A DNA stretch of 50,634 nt, taken from the NCBI GenBank assembly GCA_038235385.1, contig JBBSTY010000008.1:1-50634 (forward strand), written 5' to 3'. A program made the position numbers and the translations under genes. Position 1 is the stretch's first letter. Every line of letters begins with the position of its first letter. Positions 50,088 through 50,634 of this stretch are shown piece after piece. This DNA is from JBBSTY01 sp038235385 (GTDB taxonomy: Bacteria > Actinomycetota > Acidimicrobiia > Acidimicrobiales > Acidimicrobilacustridaceae). The notes under the pieces were generated by a model. That model saw only the letters and a list, made by a program, of their open reading frames with translations, did not search any database and had not been told where the DNA came from.

Positions 50088-50615
50088 TCAGTCGAAGTGC
50101 AGCTCGTCGAGTGCGCCCCAGCGGGGGTCGACGGGGGGTCCGGCCGCCGGGCTGCCCGAGTCCGGGTCGGGGTCCGACGCGACGACGAGCTCCACGCGCT
50201 CGGGCGCCGGGCCGGCGCAGTCGTCCGAGCACAGCGGTGCCAGCGGGAGCGAGAGCAGGACGGCGTCGCGCACCATCGGCTCGAGGTCGATGTGATCGCC
50301 CGCCAACGGGTAGGTCTCGCCTTCGGTCGGGCGGCCCTCGAAGACCTCTCGAACCTCCGATGCGGCGACGCCCTCGGCCGGGCCGAGGCACCGACGGCAG
50401 GCCCCGGTCCACGGAGCGGAGACGATGCCGTCCGCGACGATGCTCGACGACAGGGACTCGATCACCAGATCCACGATGATCGTCGCGTCATCGGGCACGG
50501 TGGCCGACGACACCGCCAACCCGTCGAGCTGGACCTCGATGTGCTCGTCCCGTCGCGAGCCCGGGTGCCGCAGCAGATCGGCGACGAAGACGACGAGTGC
50601 TCGCTGCCCGGTCAC
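50088..50615 (-). CDS. yceD: DUF177 (YceD) family protein
   Basis: The 175-residue protein matches the YceD/DUF177 family found upstream of rpmF, linked to 23S rRNA accumulation in studied species. It has VFVADLLRHPGSRRDEHIEV, IVSAPWTGACRRCLGPAEGV with a CxxC, and the second half LEPMVRDAVLLSLPLAPLCS, then DDCAG with another Cys pair, then DPRWGALDELH. The frame stays open to the right edge, so the true start could lie just outside; the GTG at 50615 is plausible from the family N-terminus. It lies 130 bases before rpmF. Confidence 0.88.
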   Translation of the reverse strand: MTGQRALVVFVADLLRHPGSRRDEHIEVQLDGLAVSSATVPDDATIIVDLVIESLSSSIVADGIVSAPWTGACRRCLGPAEGVAASEVREVFEGRPTEGETYPLAGDHIDLEPMVRDAVLLSLPLAPLCSDDCAGPAPERVELVVASDPDPDSGSPAAGPPVDPRWGALDELHFD

Positions 50616-50634
50616 CCGAGGTCGGAATCGAACA

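Overview
This window is high-GC chromosomal DNA with actinobacterial gene content and order. The best guess is an Acidimicrobiia-like member of the Actinomycetota. Supporting signs are a WhiG/FliA-type sigma factor next to rpsB, DUF2469 with YraN, the RHWH-CW zinc-binding small protein, frequent GTG/TTG starts, 4-bp stop/start overlaps, and several genes whose start codon sits 6-8 bases after a TANNNT -10 box (leaderless). The exact genus cannot be read from the sequence. No tRNA, rRNA, CRISPR array, insertion sequence, integrase island or phage was found.

The minus strand carries a nearly continuous housekeeping supercluster. In transcription order (right to left) it is: yceD(DUF177)-rpmF-plsX-acpP-rnc-fpg-like-smc, then a two-component system and HtrA-like protease, ftsY-BON protein-ffh-rpsP-khpA-rimM-trmD-rplS, DUF2469-yraN, a cytochrome c lipoprotein, comM-dprA, xerC, a whiG-like sigma gene, an M23/lipase fusion, rpsB-tsf-pyrH-frr-cdsA-dxr-rseP-ispG, a secreted Pro/Thr-rich protein, proS, rimP and nusA (cut by the left edge). 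These genes serve translation, ribosome maturation, protein targeting (Ffh/FtsY), chromosome organisation (SMC, XerC), fatty acid and phospholipid supply (PlsX, ACP, CdsA), isoprenoids (Dxr, IspG) and envelope proteolysis (RseP, HtrA).

The plus strand holds only accessory insertions into this backbone: an HpaB/4-hydroxybutyryl-CoA dehydratase-like protein (17.4-18.8 kb); a Fpg/MutM glycosylase (21.9 kb); a tiny membrane protein, a small zinc-site protein and a histidine phosphatase (23.3-24.4 kb); a MoxR-DUF58-VWA operon (34.9-38.2 kb); and two paralogous membrane alkaline-phosphatase-superfamily proteins flanking a quinone oxidoreductase (41.8-46.1 kb).

I do not see a complete unknown defence or mobile system. 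The points most worth a second look are: the loss of all iron-sulfur cysteines in the HpaB/dehydratase-like protein; the fusion of a metal-ligand-depleted LytM domain to a lipase-like hydrolase; the duplicated membrane phosphotransferase-like pair; a 30-codon ORF linking DUF58 and VWA genes through overlaps at both ends; a second Fpg-like protein with an altered active-site loop; a recurring leaderless promoter arrangement; and a hairpin in the rimP-nusA leader.
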